From contig NZ_JALGRP010000007.1 of NCBI RefSeq assembly GCF_022815605.1, positions 70,482 through 134,481 on the forward strand: a DNA stretch of 64,000 nt, given 5' to 3'. Numbering within the stretch: position 1 is the stretch's first letter; each line of letters begins with the position of its first letter. Under the pieces are notes generated by a model. The model did no database searches. It saw only the letters and a list, made by a program, of their open reading frames with translations, and had not been told where the DNA came from. Origin of the DNA: Microbacterium sp. VKM Ac-2923. Lineage in GTDB: Bacteria > Actinomycetota > Actinomycetes > Actinomycetales > Microbacteriaceae. Made by a program: the position numbers and the translations under genes. Positions 14,835-24,302 of the stretch are shown here, piece after piece.

Positions 14835-15892
14835 AACCCGCTCACCTTCCTGCGGCGAACGAGGAGGATCAGCACCGGTGCGCCGAGGAAGGCGGTGACG
14901 ATGCCGACCGGGATCTCGCCCGGGCGCACGATGACGCGGCCGATGATGTCGGCGGCCAGCACCAAGGAGGGGCCGAGAAGCAGGGTGTAGGCGAGGATCC
15001 AGCGCTGATCGGGGCCGGTGAACCAGCGGGCCACGTGCGGCACCATGAGCCCTACGAACCCGACCGGGCCGGCGATCGCGGTCGACCCCCCGGCGAGCAG
15101 CGTGACGGCGACGACGACGAGCACGCGCGTACGGGTGATGTTCGCGCCGAGCGAGGTGGCGAGGTCATCGCCCAGGGCGATCGCGTTGAGCGACGGCGTG
15201 GCCAGGAGCGCCACCACCACGCCGATCAGCAGGAACGGTGCGACGGGGAGCAAGATGTCCCATCCACGCCCGACGATACTGCCGGCATTCCACCCGCGCA
15301 TCTGGTCGAAGGTCGCAGGGTCGATGAGCACCATCGCGGTGACGATGCCCGAGAGCACCGCCCCGAGGGCGACGCCGGCGAGGGTGAGCTGGAGGGGGTC
15401 GGCCCCTCCGCGCCCGCCCGACCCGATCACGTAGACCACGAGCGTCACGACGAGTGCCCCGGCGAAGGCGAACCACACGTAGCCGCCGACGGAGGTGACC
15501 CCGAAGACGGCGATGCCGAGGGTGACGAAGAATGCGGCGCCCGCGTCGACACCGAGGATGCCGGGGTCGGCCAACGGGTTGCGGGTGAGCGCCTGTATGA
15601 GCGCTCCGGCGACCCCGAGCGCCACGCCGATGCTCAGCCCCACGACGGTGCGAGGCACGCGGAGGTCCCAGACGACGTAGGCGTCACCGTTCCCGGTGTT
15701 GTGCACGAGAGCGTCGACCACTGTGCCGAGCGCGATGTCTTTCGAACCGACCGCGACGCTCAGCAGCAGCAGCACCGCGAGCAGGGTGATCGCCACGATC
15801 AGGCCCATCACGCGGGCGGTGAGCGACCGCGGCAGGCGCGGTGCGCGCCGTGCATCGCTCGCGGTCGCAACGGGCGGGGCGGATGCTGTCAT
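14831..15892 (-). CDS. Ferric-siderophore ABC importer permease (FepD/FecC type)
   Basis: Second FecCD-family permease (353 aa), partner of the one encoded just downstream. Signatures: R-V-P-R-T-V-V-G-L-S-I-G-V-A-L-G-V-A-G-A then I-Q-A-L-T-R-N-P-L-A-D-P-G-I-L-G-V-D-A-G-A-A, W-N-A-G-S-I-V-G-R, L-G-D-D-L-A-T-S-L-G and G-P-V-G-F-V-G-L-M-V-P-H-V-A-R-W. First membrane span is near residues 30-48. The gap to the binding-protein gene is 79 bases, the longest within this operon, but no terminator is obvious there. Confidence 0.93.
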   Translation of the reverse strand: MTASAPPVATASDARRAPRLPRSLTARVMGLIVAITLLAVLLLLSVAVGSKDIALGTVVDALVHNTGNGDAYVVWDLRVPRTVVGLSIGVALGVAGALIQALTRNPLADPGILGVDAGAAFFVTLGIAVFGVTSVGGYVWFAFAGALVVTLVVYVIGSGGRGGADPLQLTLAGVALGAVLSGIVTAMVLIDPATFDQMRGWNAGSIVGRGWDILLPVAPFLLIGVVVALLATPSLNAIALGDDLATSLGANITRTRVLVVVAVTLLAGGSTAIAGPVGFVGLMVPHVARWFTGPDQRWILAYTLLLGPSLVLAADIIGRVIVRPGEIPVGIVTAFLGAPVLILLVRRRKVSGL

Positions 15893-15971
15893 GACGGTTT
15901 CTCGAAGGGCTGGACGTGCCGCGTGCCCGGCATAGCCGGAAGACGACGACCGGGCACGCGGACGGGTGGCG

Positions 15972-17012
15972 TTACTGCGCGCTCTGGTTCAGTGCCGAGG
16001 CTTCCAGCTCGGGCATCACCTGGTCGAGCCACCAGCGGTAGCTCAGCGGGGTGCCGCCGTTGATCGCGGTCCACTGCGGACCGGTGAGGTAGAGCCAGGT
16101 GCCGTTCTTGGCTGCCGGTAGCTCCGCCACGCGCGGGTCGGCCTCGAGAGCCGCGAAGGTCTGGTCGATGACCTCTTCGCTGACGGCGCCCGAGGCGGCC
16201 ACGAACACGACGTCCTCGGTGAGCTTGTCGATGTTCTCCTGCGAGATGGTGCCCACCTCGTCGGAGGTGACGTCGCCGTGCGGCTGCTGGTCGCTGGGCA
16301 CGAGGCCGATGGCCATCAGCGGGTCGTTGCCGTACTCGGTCGGCCAGAACTGGTTGTCGGTGAAGTACACGGGAACGATGTACGACTTTCCCTGCAGGCC
16401 GGGCAGCTTCGCGGCGGCCGTGGCGAAGTCGGCGGCGAGGTCTGCCTCGACGTCATCGACGACAGCGGGGTCGTGGCCGGTGAGCTCGGCGATCGAGGCC
16501 AGGTGGTCCTGCCAGCTCGTCTGGGTGTCGGTCTCGACGCCTACGTAGGTGGGAGCGATTTCTGACAGCTGCTCGTAAAGCGCCTCGTCGGTGTTCCAGA
16601 TGTCGGTGAGGATCAGGTCGGGCGCGAGCGCGGCGATCGCCTCGGGTGACGGCGCATAGTCGGCATCCACCAGGTCGGGTGTGACCTCTCCGCGATCGAC
16701 GTCGCTCAGCCACGGCGAGTAGTCGCGGATCGAGGCGTCGTCCTCCGACGAGGCGATCGGCTTCTCGTCGATGTAGGGCAGCAGCTCGAGGTAGGTGCTC
16801 GTGAGCACCACGATGCGCTCGGGCTTCTTGTCGACAGTGACCTCGCCGTAGGCGGTGTCGATCGACACCGGGAAGGTGCCGTCGCCGGCGGCTGCCGTGT
16901 CGTTCGCCGCCGGGGTGCTGCCGGCGCAGCCGGCCAGGGCGAGGGCGGCGCCGATCACGCCGGCGGTCAGCGCGGCGCGGCGGCGCGATCCGGTGGGTGC
17001 GGTGAACGTCAT
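15972..17012 (-). CDS. Ferric-siderophore binding lipoprotein (FepB type)
   Basis: Cell-surface binding protein (346 aa) of the Fe-siderophore importer. The N terminus M-T-F-T-A-P-T-G-S-R-R-R leads into a hydrophobic stretch and a lipobox L-A-G-C (about residues 24-27), so it is membrane-anchored by lipid. The mature part shows periplasmic-binding-protein features: E-R-I-V-V-L, E-A-I-A-A-L-A-P-D-L-I-L-T and Y-V-G-V-E-T-D. The open frame extends upstream to 17147, but ATG at 17012 with GAAGGA before it gives the proper signal peptide. It is first in the operon; the leader of about 200 bases reaches back to the iron box at 17218-17236. Confidence 0.9.
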   Translation of the reverse strand: MTFTAPTGSRRRAALTAGVIGAALALAGCAGSTPAANDTAAAGDGTFPVSIDTAYGEVTVDKKPERIVVLTSTYLELLPYIDEKPIASSEDDASIRDYSPWLSDVDRGEVTPDLVDADYAPSPEAIAALAPDLILTDIWNTDEALYEQLSEIAPTYVGVETDTQTSWQDHLASIAELTGHDPAVVDDVEADLAADFATAAAKLPGLQGKSYIVPVYFTDNQFWPTEYGNDPLMAIGLVPSDQQPHGDVTSDEVGTISQENIDKLTEDVVFVAASGAVSEEVIDQTFAALEADPRVAELPAAKNGTWLYLTGPQWTAINGGTPLSYRWWLDQVMPELEASALNQSAQ

Positions 17013-17217
17013 GCGGGCTGTGTCCTTCGATTCGGGTGCGGCAGTCGCGCGTGCTGCTCTCGTCGTGGGTTGCGGACGGCAACGGCCGAGGGGACTACCG
17101 GATGCACGGCAGGCTGCCCTCGATGGCTGCGTCCGGCGCGGCTCCACCCGTGGGCGACGCGCCGAGCGCGCAGCAATCGGAACGGGTGGAGACCTGCACG
17201 AGAGGAGGACTGCCCTC

Positions 17218-17236
17218 TTAGATTAGGCTGCCCTAA
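17218..17236. promoter_or_regulatory. Iron box between siderophore importer and AraC-type gene
   Basis: TTAGATTAGGCTGCCCTAA matches the DtxR/IdeR consensus TTAGGTTAGGCTAACCTAA at 16 of 19 positions. It lies in the divergent region between the importer operon (minus) and the regulator gene (plus) and could control either or both. Confidence 0.8.
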
Positions 17237-17287
17237 GCTCGCGGCTTTTCCGGATCGGACGAGTTCTTACTATGACGCGGAGAGCGG

Positions 17288-18856
17288 ATGCCATCATTCG
17301 AGGTCGCCGACCCGACTGCCGCGCGTGCGGCGCTGCCTCCCACCGCGATCGGGCCGATCACGGAGCCGTTCGACGGCGTGCTGCTGTGGCTGCACTCCGG
17401 ATCGGCGACCGTGGAGGCGGCGGGTGCGCGACACGAGCTCGCGGCCGGCGAGGCGATCTGGATTCCGCCCGGCGTGGAGCACCGCGCCGAGGCGGAGGCG
17501 GACGCGGTGCTGTTCCCCTACCTGGTCGCGCCGGCGCGCTGGGGGAGCGGGTGGGCGCACGTGCGGGTGGTCGTCATCCCGCGGTCGTGGGAAGCGTGGA
17601 TGATCTACCGCTGGGACGACAACACCCTCACCGCCGACGAGACGCCGGGGGCGGGTGACCTTCGCACCGAACTCGAGCGGTTGACGCCGCCCGACCCCTC
17701 ACCGGCCGCGTCGTTGTCGCCTCCGCCGCTGCCGCGTTCGCCCGAGGCGCTCGAGGTGGCGCGCGCCGTGCTGCGCCAGCCCGCCTCCGCCCGCGGCATA
17801 GACGGCTGGGCGGCGTTGCACAACGTGAGCGGAAGGACCCTGCAGCGCCAGTTCGTGCGCGACACCGGCCTGTCGTTCTCGACGTGGCGGGCGCGGGCGC
17901 GCGCATCTGCCGCCGCGCGGCGCCTCGACGCCGGCGAGGGGGCGGAGGCTGTCGGCCGCAGCGTCGGCTACCGCACGCCGTCGGGATTCAGCCGCGCCTT
18001 CCGCCGGCAGGCGGGTGTCACCCCGCGCGCTCGCGCACGTGCCGCCGGGGGACGCGCCGGGAGGGTGGCCGGCGGCCCCGAGAACAGGGATCGGGTGTCG
18101 CCGGTCGTGTCCGCGGCATCCGTTCCCCCTCCGCCGGTACCGATGCGGTCGTTCTGGACCGCCGTCGCCGATCACCACGAACTGCTCTGGGTGTATCGCG
18201 GCGAGGTGCGGCTGCGGATCGGGCCGCGCCGGTGGGTAATGCGACAGGGGCAGGCGATCTGGGTGCCGGCGGGGCTGCCGCACGCGATCGACTTCACCGC
18301 GGGCGCCCTGATGCTCACGGTCGGCATCGCCCATGGGCGGGTGGCGACGAGGGTCGGTGACCTCGAGATCATCTCGGTGCCGTCTCACGCCGAACGGCTC
18401 CTGCTGCACACGATGGTCGGCGAGCACACGTCGCTGCGCCCCGACACGGGTCACGGGGCGGGAAACGGCGCGTTCGTGAACGCGATGTTCCGCGCGCAGT
18501 TCGCGCCGGGCCGCGCGGGCGCGGAGGGCGCGGACGGAGCGCTCGGCGAGATCGCGCTGGTGCTGCGCCGCGACCCCGCGGATCGGCGGGGACTGGCCGA
18601 CTGGGCGGCGCACCTGTGCGTCGGCTCCGCCGCGCTCGGGCGCGAGTTCGTCACCCAGGCCGGCGAGAGCTTTCCGCGCTGGCGGGCGAAGGTCCGGATG
18701 GATGTCGCGCGCGAGCTGCTGCGCGCAGGCTCCCCGCCGGGGGAGGTGGCCCGTGCCCTGGGGTACGCGGGCGCGCCGGCGTTCAGCGGGGCATTCGCGA
18801 CCGCTCACGGGCTGTCGCCGCGCGATTACGCGCGCCGAGAGGCGGGCCGCGACTGA
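17288..18856 (+). CDS. Tandem-duplicated AraC-family regulator (cupin-HTH-cupin-HTH)
   Basis: A 522-aa protein made of two AraC-like units in a row; a usual single unit is about 250-300 aa. Unit 1: cupin-like sensor (about 1-115, with L-A-A-G-E-A-I-W-I-P-P-G-V-E-H-R) and an AraC HTH (about 150-245, ending in V-G-Y-R-T-P-S-G-F-S-R-A-F-R-R). Unit 2: cupin (about 280-370, M-R-Q-G-Q-A-I-W-V-P-A-G-L-P-H) and HTH (about 420-520, L-G-Y-A-G-A-P-A-F-S-G-A-F). The two halves are clearly related but diverged. GGAGAG precedes the ATG. Placed between the siderophore importer and IdeR and next to an iron box, it probably activates siderophore genes, as AraC proteins such as PchR do. The ligand is unknown. 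Confidence 0.85.
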   Translation: MPSFEVADPTAARAALPPTAIGPITEPFDGVLLWLHSGSATVEAAGARHELAAGEAIWIPPGVEHRAEAEADAVLFPYLVAPARWGSGWAHVRVVVIPRSWEAWMIYRWDDNTLTADETPGAGDLRTELERLTPPDPSPAASLSPPPLPRSPEALEVARAVLRQPASARGIDGWAALHNVSGRTLQRQFVRDTGLSFSTWRARARASAAARRLDAGEGAEAVGRSVGYRTPSGFSRAFRRQAGVTPRARARAAGGRAGRVAGGPENRDRVSPVVSAASVPPPPVPMRSFWTAVADHHELLWVYRGEVRLRIGPRRWVMRQGQAIWVPAGLPHAIDFTAGALMLTVGIAHGRVATRVGDLEIISVPSHAERLLLHTMVGEHTSLRPDTGHGAGNGAFVNAMFRAQFAPGRAGAEGADGALGEIALVLRRDPADRRGLADWAAHLCVGSAALGREFVTQAGESFPRWRAKVRMDVARELLRAGSPPGEVARALGYAGAPAFSGAFATAHGLSPRDYARREAGRD

Positions 18857-18874
18857 GTCAGGGTCGCGGTCGAC

Positions 18875-19567
18875 TCAGGCGCGCACGAACAGCTGGGCGG
18901 CCGAATCGAGCTGAAGCTCGATGACCTCGGTGCCGTGCTGCGCGTGCACCATCACCGCCGACCCGTGCAGGGCGCACCGCACCCGCGCGCCGGGCAGGGC
19001 GCCCACCGACCGCAGCTGCGTCAGCACCAGCGGTTGCGCCTGCGCGGGTTCGCCGATCCACGCGATCGTCACGTGCTGCTCGGCGCCGGTCTCGACGAGC
19101 AGCCGCACGAGGTTCTTCACGTCGGGCTCGTCGCCCAGGGGATCCCAGCGCGCCGCCTCCTTGCCCGGGATCGGGTTGCCGTAGGGCGAGTGCAGGGGCC
19201 GATGCAGCAGGTCGTCGATGCGATCGGCGACGTCGTCGCTCATCACGTGCTCCCACCGGCACGCCTCCTCGTGCACGAGGTCGAGGTCGAGGCCGATCAC
19301 GTCGTGGAGGAAGCCTTCGGCGAGGCGATGCTTGCGCATCACGTCGGTCGCGAGTCGGAATCCGCGATCGGTGAAGTCGATCACCTTGCTCTCCTCGGAG
19401 AACGACAGCAGGTCGTCACGCTGCATGCGCGAGACGGTCTTGGTGACCGTCGGGCCCGACTGCTCGAGCCTGTGGGCGATGTGCACCCGACGCTTGGGCA
19501 TGCGCGTCTCGTGGATCTCAAGCACCGCTTTGAGGTACATCTCGGTGACATTGATGAGGTCGGTCAT
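18875..19567 (-). CDS. ideR: Iron-dependent repressor of the DtxR/IdeR family
   Basis: Metal-dependent repressor (230 aa) that with Fe(II) binds iron boxes. N-terminal winged helix: L-I-N-V-T-E-M-Y-L-K-A-V and R-L-E-Q-S-G-P-T-V-T-K-T-V-S-R-M. Dimer/metal domain: V-M-R-K-H-R-L-A-E and E-A-C-R-W-E-H-V-M-S. DtxR metal ligands are present at Met10, His80, Glu84, His99, Cys103, Glu106 and His107 (one position later than in DtxR). G-N-P-I-P-G follows and a C-terminal SH3/FeoA-like domain ends the protein. ATG at 19567 is chosen because it gives the standard DtxR N terminus; the frame itself runs to 19600. Its likely targets are the six boxes in this window. IdeR rather than the manganese regulator MntR is favoured by Cys103 and the SH3 domain. 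Confidence 0.9.
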   Translation of the reverse strand: MTDLINVTEMYLKAVLEIHETRMPKRRVHIAHRLEQSGPTVTKTVSRMQRDDLLSFSEESKVIDFTDRGFRLATDVMRKHRLAEGFLHDVIGLDLDLVHEEACRWEHVMSDDVADRIDDLLHRPLHSPYGNPIPGKEAARWDPLGDEPDVKNLVRLLVETGAEQHVTIAWIGEPAQAQPLVLTQLRSVGALPGARVRCALHGSAVMVHAQHGTEVIELQLDSAAQLFVRA

Positions 19568-19733
19568 CTTTCCCCTACCCCGCGCGTGGGGCTCCCCCAT
19601 CCCGCTGTGCGAGCGCGATCGTCAGCCGTCTGCAGGCTGTGCGTAACGAGGAATCAGCCTAACTCACCGTGTGACGGCGCGGACTTGACGCTGTCCCGCG
19701 TTACGCGGTAAGCGGTCGCGATCCTGCCAGAAA

Positions 19734-19752
19734 TGAACTTAGCCTTTCCTAA
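19734..19752 (+). promoter_or_regulatory. Iron box upstream of the hydroxylase operon
   Basis: TGAACTTAGCCTTTCCTAA matches the IdeR consensus at 14 of 19 positions, including the central TTAGCCT and CCTAA. It precedes the ATG at 19826 by about 75 bases. An upstream in-frame ATG at 19733 overlaps this box and is therefore unlikely to be the translation start. Confidence 0.7.
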
Positions 19753-19825
19753 CTTCGCCTGCTACGGTCGGTGCGAACGGTCCGGAAACCCCCACCGGAA
19801 CCGAGCGAAAGGGAGGACGATCGCG

Positions 19826-21187
19826 ATGCCTGCGACCGACGCGACGACGATCCGCGACTTCGACATGTCGGATTCGGGCGACGGTCCCGACGACCGGGTC
19901 GACATCGTCGGCATCGGCTTCGGACCCGCCAATCTGAGCCTCGCGATCGCCATCGAGGAGCACAACCAGTCGCTCCCGGCAGCCGAGCGCGTGCGGGCGC
20001 GCTTCATCGAGAAGCATCCCGACTTCGGCTGGCATGACGGGATGCTGCTGCCCGGCGCCACCATGCAGGTGAGCTTCCTCAAAGACCTCGTATCGCTGCG
20101 CAACCCGACCAGCACGTACTCCTTCCTCAGCTATCTGCACGAACGCGGGCGCCTCACCGACTTCATCAACCTGAAGACGTTCTTCCCCCTGCGCCGCGAG
20201 TTCCACGACTACCTGTCGTGGGCGGCCGGGCGCGTGAGCGTCCCGGTGTCGTACGGCACGACCGCCACCGCGATCGACCGCGAGGACCACCGATTCGTCG
20301 TCTCGGCGCACGGGGGAGATGGGCGGCCGCAGCGCATCGCCGCCGACACGATCGTGCTGGGCACCGGCATCCACGCCGTGCTGCCCGACGGCATCTCCGC
20401 CAGCACGCGCGTGTTCCACAACCACCGGCTGCTCGCCCACCTCGATCAGCTGCCCTCGACGTCGTACAACCGCTTCCTGGTGGTGGGCGCCGGGCAGAGC
20501 GCCGCCGAGGTCGCCGCCTTCCTGCACGACCGCTTCCCCGACGCCGAGGTGCACTCCTCGATCCGCCGCTTCGGGTACATCCCCTCGGATGACACGCCGT
20601 ACGCCAACCGGATCTTCGACCCCGCCGCCGTCGACGAGTACTACACGGCACCGCCGCGCCTGCGCGAGCACCTGATCCGCGCGCACGCATCGACGAACTA
20701 CGCCGCCGTCGACGCCGATCTGATCGAAGACCTCTACCGTCGCGAATACGAGGAGACGCTCACCCGCCGGCGCCGGCTCTTCCTGCATAAGACCACCGAG
20801 ATCGCCGAGCTCAGCGAGGGCCCCGACGGCGTCTCGGTCACGCTGCGCGACTTGGGCGACCGGGGCTCGGTCACCCTCGAGGTCGACGCGGTCGTGTTCG
20901 CCACCGGTTTCCGCCCGGGCGACCCGCGCGACCTTCTGGGCGCGGGCATCGACGTCGACGACGCCTTCGACGGCGACCAGCCGGTGGTCGCCCGCGATTA
21001 CAGTCTGTGTCTGCCGGGCCTCGACGGTCGCGTCTTCCTCAACGGGGGAGTGCAGCACAGCCACGGGCTGACTTCGTCACTGCTGTCGAACCTGTCGGTG
21101 CGCTCCGCCGAAATCCTCGCGGCAGCCGTCCGCGCCCCGGTCCCTCGCTCCGGTCCGCGGCTGACGCCCGCGGTCGGCGCACGCTGA
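19826..21187 (+). CDS. L-ornithine/L-lysine N-hydroxylase for siderophore synthesis
   Basis: FAD- and NADPH-dependent monooxygenase (453 aa) that hydroxylates the side-chain amine of ornithine or lysine, the first step to hydroxamates. FAD motif [13 protein letters not shown] is near residues 28-40. Also visible are [17 protein letters not shown], typical of SidA/IucD-like enzymes, the NADPH motif [10 protein letters not shown] near residue 220, and F-A-T-G-F-R-P near the end. ATG at 19826 follows AAAGGGAGG. Ornithine is the more likely substrate because the A domain of the neighbouring NRPS carries the code known for modified hydroxyornithine. It heads an operon with mbtH, panD, the aryl ligase and a formyltransferase-like gene. 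Confidence 0.9.
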   Translation: MPATDATTIRDFDMSDSGDGPDDRVDIVGIGFGPANLSLAIAIEEHNQSLPAAERVRARFIEKHPDFGWHDGMLLPGATMQVSFLKDLVSLRNPTSTYSFLSYLHERGRLTDFINLKTFFPLRREFHDYLSWAAGRVSVPVSYGTTATAIDREDHRFVVSAHGGDGRPQRIAADTIVLGTGIHAVLPDGISASTRVFHNHRLLAHLDQLPSTSYNRFLVVGAGQSAAEVAAFLHDRFPDAEVHSSIRRFGYIPSDDTPYANRIFDPAAVDEYYTAPPRLREHLIRAHASTNYAAVDADLIEDLYRREYEETLTRRRRLFLHKTTEIAELSEGPDGVSVTLRDLGDRGSVTLEVDAVVFATGFRPGDPRDLLGAGIDVDDAFDGDQPVVARDYSLCLPGLDGRVFLNGGVQHSHGLTSSLLSNLSVRSAEILAAAVRAPVPRSGPRLTPAVGAR

Positions 21188-21275
21188 CCCCCGCCGACCC
21201 ACGTCCGCCCCACGACACCCCCGAACCGCGCCGCGGCCGCCGTGCCGCGCAACCCCGCATCCGAAGGAGACGGCC

Positions 21276-21542
21276 ATGGCCAAGAACCCATTCGACGACG
21301 ACGAGGGCCGCTTCTACGCCCTCGTGAACCATGAGGAGCAGCACTCGCTGTGGCCCACGTTCAAGCCCGTGCCCGGCGGGTGGACGATCGTCTACGGCGG
21401 CCCCGACGGCGCACCCCGTCAAGAGGTGCTCGACTGGATCGAGACCGCCTGGACCGACCTGCGTCCCAAGTCGCTGCGCGACTTCATCGCCGAGTACGAG
21501 ACCGCCGCCCCCGCCGACCGAGCCGCGCTCACGGCCGGCTGA
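21276..21542 (+). CDS. mbtH: MbtH-like NRPS accessory protein
   Basis: Small protein (88 aa) that binds and activates NRPS adenylation domains. The family hallmarks are all present: [25 protein letters not shown] near residues 20-29, P-G-G-W-T-I-V and [10 protein letters not shown] near residues 59-68, with the conserved Trp residues. AAGGAG lies just upstream of the ATG. As the only MbtH in view it probably serves both NRPSs here. Confidence 0.95.
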   Translation: MAKNPFDDDEGRFYALVNHEEQHSLWPTFKPVPGGWTIVYGGPDGAPRQEVLDWIETAWTDLRPKSLRDFIAEYETAAPADRAALTAG

Positions 21543-21559
21543 TCCGGAGACTCGCACCC

Positions 21560-21982
21560 ATGTTCCGCACCGTGCTCGGCAGCAAGATCCATCGCGCCAC
21601 CGTCACCCAGGCCGATCTGCACTACGTCGGCTCGATCACCATCGACGAAGACCTCGTGCGCGCGGCCGACCTCGTCGAGGGCGAGAAGGTCGCCGTGGTC
21701 GACATCACCAACGGCTCCCGCATCGAGACCTACGTCATCACCGGCCGCGCCGGCTCGGGCGAGATCTGTGTCAACGGTGCCGCAGCGCACCTGATCCACC
21801 CCGGCGATCTGGTGATCATCATGTCGTACGTCATGGCCGACGACGCCGAACTCCTCACCCACGAGCCCCGCGTCGTGCACGTCGACGAGGGCAACCGCAT
21901 CGTCGAGCTCGGCACCGACCTCGCTCAGGCCGTTCCCGGTGCGATCGACCAGATCTCATCGCGAGAGACGACGTGGAACTGA
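21560..21982 (+). CDS. panD: Aspartate 1-decarboxylase
   Basis: Pyruvoyl enzyme (140 aa) converting L-aspartate to beta-alanine. The self-cleavage site is Gly24-Ser25, in H-Y-V-G-S, at the position known from E. coli PanD. Lys9, His11, Tyr22, Arg54, Thr57 and Tyr58 are all in place, as is the N-G-A-A-A-H motif needed to hold the pyruvoyl chain. ATG at 21560 gives the standard N terminus [11 protein letters not shown]. The surrounding genes are all siderophore genes and no other pantothenate gene is near, so it probably supplies beta-alanine for the peptide rather than for CoA. This fits the beta-alanine-like code of the second A domain of the 2098-aa NRPS. Its end overlaps the ligase gene by 10 bases. 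Confidence 0.93.
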   Translation: MFRTVLGSKIHRATVTQADLHYVGSITIDEDLVRAADLVEGEKVAVVDITNGSRIETYVITGRAGSGEICVNGAAAHLIHPGDLVIIMSYVMADDAELLTHEPRVVHVDEGNRIVELGTDLAQAVPGAIDQISSRETTWN

Positions 21983-23592
21983 CCCCGCTCGTCACCGACG
22001 GCTTCACCCCCTACCCGCCCGACGTGGCGGAGCACTACCGCCGGGAGGGCTACTGGATCGACCAGACGCTGTCCGAGCCGCTCTTCGACAGTGCGCGCCG
22101 GCATCCGGAACGCACCGCCGTCATCTCTGCGGACGCGCACATCTCTTATGCGGCGCTCACCGATCGCGTGCTGAGGGTCGCCGCGGGGCTCGAGCAGCGC
22201 GGCATCCGACGCGGCGATCGCGTCGTGGTGCAGCTGCCCAACGTGTCGGACTTCATCGTGTTCGTCTACGCCTTCTGGGAGCTCGGGGCGATTCCCGTCT
22301 TCTCGCCCGTGGCGCACCGGCGTACCGAGATCGAGCACTTCGTCGAGATCACCGGCGCACGCGCCTACGTCACGGTCGCCCACCACGACGGTACCGATCT
22401 GGCCGCGCTCGCCGCCGAGCTGCACCAGGCGTGGCCGTCACTGGAGCACCTCATCGTGCTCGACGCGGCCGGCGGCGGCTCGGCGATGGACGCCCTGCTC
22501 GCGCACGAGCCGATCGCACACCGGCGTCGCTCGCTGCCGAGCGACGTGGCCCTGCTGCAGATGTCGGGCGGCACCACGGGGCATCCGAAGCTCATCCCTC
22601 ACACGAACGAGACCTACACGCACTCGGTGCGGGTGAGTGCGCCGTTGTGCGGAATCACGGATGCCTCCGTGCAGCTGATCGCGGTTCCGATCTGCCACAG
22701 CATGTCGGTGCGTTCCCCCGGCTTCCTCGGGGTGCTCGGTGCCGGCGGCACCGTGGTGCTCGCTCCCGACGGCAGCCCCGACACCGTCTTCCCGCTCATC
22801 CAGGAGCACGGCATCACACAGGCGTCGATCGTGCCGCCGTTGCTGCTCGCGTGGCTCAACTCGTCCCTCCGCGAGCAGTACGACCTGTCGAGCCTCGAGA
22901 CGCTGCACGTGGGCGGGGCGAAGCTCAGCGAAGAAGCCGCGCGTCGCGTGCGCCCCGAGCTGGGCGCGTTCCTGCAGCAGGGGTTCGGCATGGCCGAGGG
23001 GCTCGTCAACTACGTGCGGCTCGACGCCGACGAGGCGACAGCCGTGCGCTCGCAGGGTCTGCCGTCATCGCCCGGCGACGAACTGCGCCTCGTCGACGAC
23101 GCGGGCGAGACGGTACCGACGGGCACGCCCGGCCACCTACTCGCTCGCGGCCCCGCGACCATCCGCGGGTATTACCGATCGCCCGAGCTCAACGCCGACA
23201 GCTTCACGCCCGACGGCTACTACCGCACCGGCGACATCGTCGAACGTGACGAGCGCGGGTATCTCACCGTCGTCGGCCGCGCCAAGGACCAGATCAACCG
23301 CGGCGGCGAGAAGATCCCGCCCGAGGAGGTCGAGAACCTGATCCTCGCCCTCGACGGGGTGCACGACGTATCGGTGGTCGGCGTGCCCGACCGGGTGCTC
23401 GGTGAGCGGGTCAAAGCCTTCGTCGTGCCGCGCGAGGGTACGGATCCGGTAGCGGTGGGGCTGGCATCCATCCGCCGACACCTGCGCGCGCGAGGGCTCG
23501 CCGCCTACAAGATGCCCGACATCGTCGAGGTGGTCGCCGACTTCCCGCGTACAGCGGTCGGCAAGGTGAGCAAGCGGATGCAGCGTCGATGA
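21973..23592 (+). CDS. EntE/DhbE-like aryl-acid adenylating ligase
   Basis: Stand-alone adenylation enzyme (539 aa) that activates an aromatic acid and loads it on a carrier protein. Typical motifs: [11 protein letters not shown] (A3), [34 protein letters not shown] and the catalytic Lys in G-K-V-S-K-R near the end. In 2,3-DHB and salicylate ligases the pocket motif is H-N-[YF]-x-L-x-x-P-G; here it reads [10 protein letters not shown], so the Asn is Ser. That suggests a substrate without a 2-hydroxyl, such as 3,4-dihydroxybenzoate, which the dehydratase at 62773-63594 should provide. GTG at 21973 is the chosen start, inside the end of panD. Carrier partner: the protein encoded at 61626-61859. 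Confidence 0.88.
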   Translation: MELTPLVTDGFTPYPPDVAEHYRREGYWIDQTLSEPLFDSARRHPERTAVISADAHISYAALTDRVLRVAAGLEQRGIRRGDRVVVQLPNVSDFIVFVYAFWELGAIPVFSPVAHRRTEIEHFVEITGARAYVTVAHHDGTDLAALAAELHQAWPSLEHLIVLDAAGGGSAMDALLAHEPIAHRRRSLPSDVALLQMSGGTTGHPKLIPHTNETYTHSVRVSAPLCGITDASVQLIAVPICHSMSVRSPGFLGVLGAGGTVVLAPDGSPDTVFPLIQEHGITQASIVPPLLLAWLNSSLREQYDLSSLETLHVGGAKLSEEAARRVRPELGAFLQQGFGMAEGLVNYVRLDADEATAVRSQGLPSSPGDELRLVDDAGETVPTGTPGHLLARGPATIRGYYRSPELNADSFTPDGYYRTGDIVERDERGYLTVVGRAKDQINRGGEKIPPEEVENLILALDGVHDVSVVGVPDRVLGERVKAFVVPREGTDPVAVGLASIRRHLRARGLAAYKMPDIVEVVADFPRTAVGKVSKRMQRR

Positions 23593-24302
23593 TCCTCGTC
23601 GGCTCGGGCGCACTCGTCTGGCGCGCCGCGGCGCACGCCGCGGATGCGGGGGTCGACGTCGACCTCGTGCTGCACCCCCAGGGCGAGGAGGTGCCCGCCT
23701 TCGCGGCGGGCATCGACCACCTCGCCACCGTCGACGTCAATCTCCTCGCCGACGTGATCGATGAGGCATCCACTGACGGGATCATCTGTTCCACCGGCAA
23801 CCCGTTCCTGTTCCGTGCGCCGGTGCTCGAGATGGGGCTCACCATCGTCAACGTGCACGGCGCGCCGTTGCCCGGCTACCGCGGGCTGCCGGTCGTCGCC
23901 GGCGCATTCGCCCTCCTGCGCGGCGAGACCGTGTTCGGGGCGACCCTGCATCGCGTGGACGCCGGCATCGACACGGGCGCCGTGATCGACCGCCACACAT
24001 TCCCGCTGCGCGACGAGGTGACCCTCGAGGAGCTCACCCTCACCGTCACCGAGGCGTGCCACGCGCTGTTCGTCGACAACCTCTCCGACCTTGGGCGGGA
24101 GCCGGCGGATGCCGTGTCTTCGCGTTCGGGGGAGTACTTCGGTCGCGCGCGGCTCCCGGAGTTGGCCGCGCAGGCGGACCACCCGCGCTACGCGCGGGCG
24201 ACCCACCTCGGCGTGATGGCGGAGTTCTACCCCGAGGAAGCGCGTGTCTTCTCGGCCGCGAGACTCTCCTACAGGCCCAGCTTCTCCAGCTCGGCCTCAT
24301 AG
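23589..24302 (+). CDS. Formyltransferase-like protein, catalytic domain only
   Basis: A 237-aa member of the formyl_trans_N fold (methionyl-tRNA and GAR formyltransferases). The catalytic region is clear: N-V-H-G-A-P-L-P-G-Y-R-G-L-P near residues 94-107 (the Asn and His of the triad), then F-G-A-T-L-H-R-V-D-A-G-I-D-T-G-A-V (the Asp). The N-terminal start M-I-L-V-G-S-G-A-L is abbreviated and the C-terminal domain of tRNA formyltransferases is missing. It overlaps the ligase gene (ATGA). It may formylate hydroxyornithine or another amine of the siderophore, alongside the formyltransferase at 28721-29656; which does what is not decided. Its last 34 bases overlap the convergent gene. Confidence 0.75.
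   Translation: MILVGSGALVWRAAAHAADAGVDVDLVLHPQGEEVPAFAAGIDHLATVDVNLLADVIDEASTDGIICSTGNPFLFRAPVLEMGLTIVNVHGAPLPGYRGLPVVAGAFALLRGETVFGATLHRVDAGIDTGAVIDRHTFPLRDEVTLEELTLTVTEACHALFVDNLSDLGREPADAVSSRSGEYFGRARLPELAAQADHPRYARATHLGVMAEFYPEEARVFSAARLSYRPSFSSSAS

Noticed and set aside
19648..19666. Seventh iron box near the ideR promoter (AGCCTAAC core)
   Set aside because: Only about 10 of 19 positions match; not better than chance, though autoregulation cannot be excluded.
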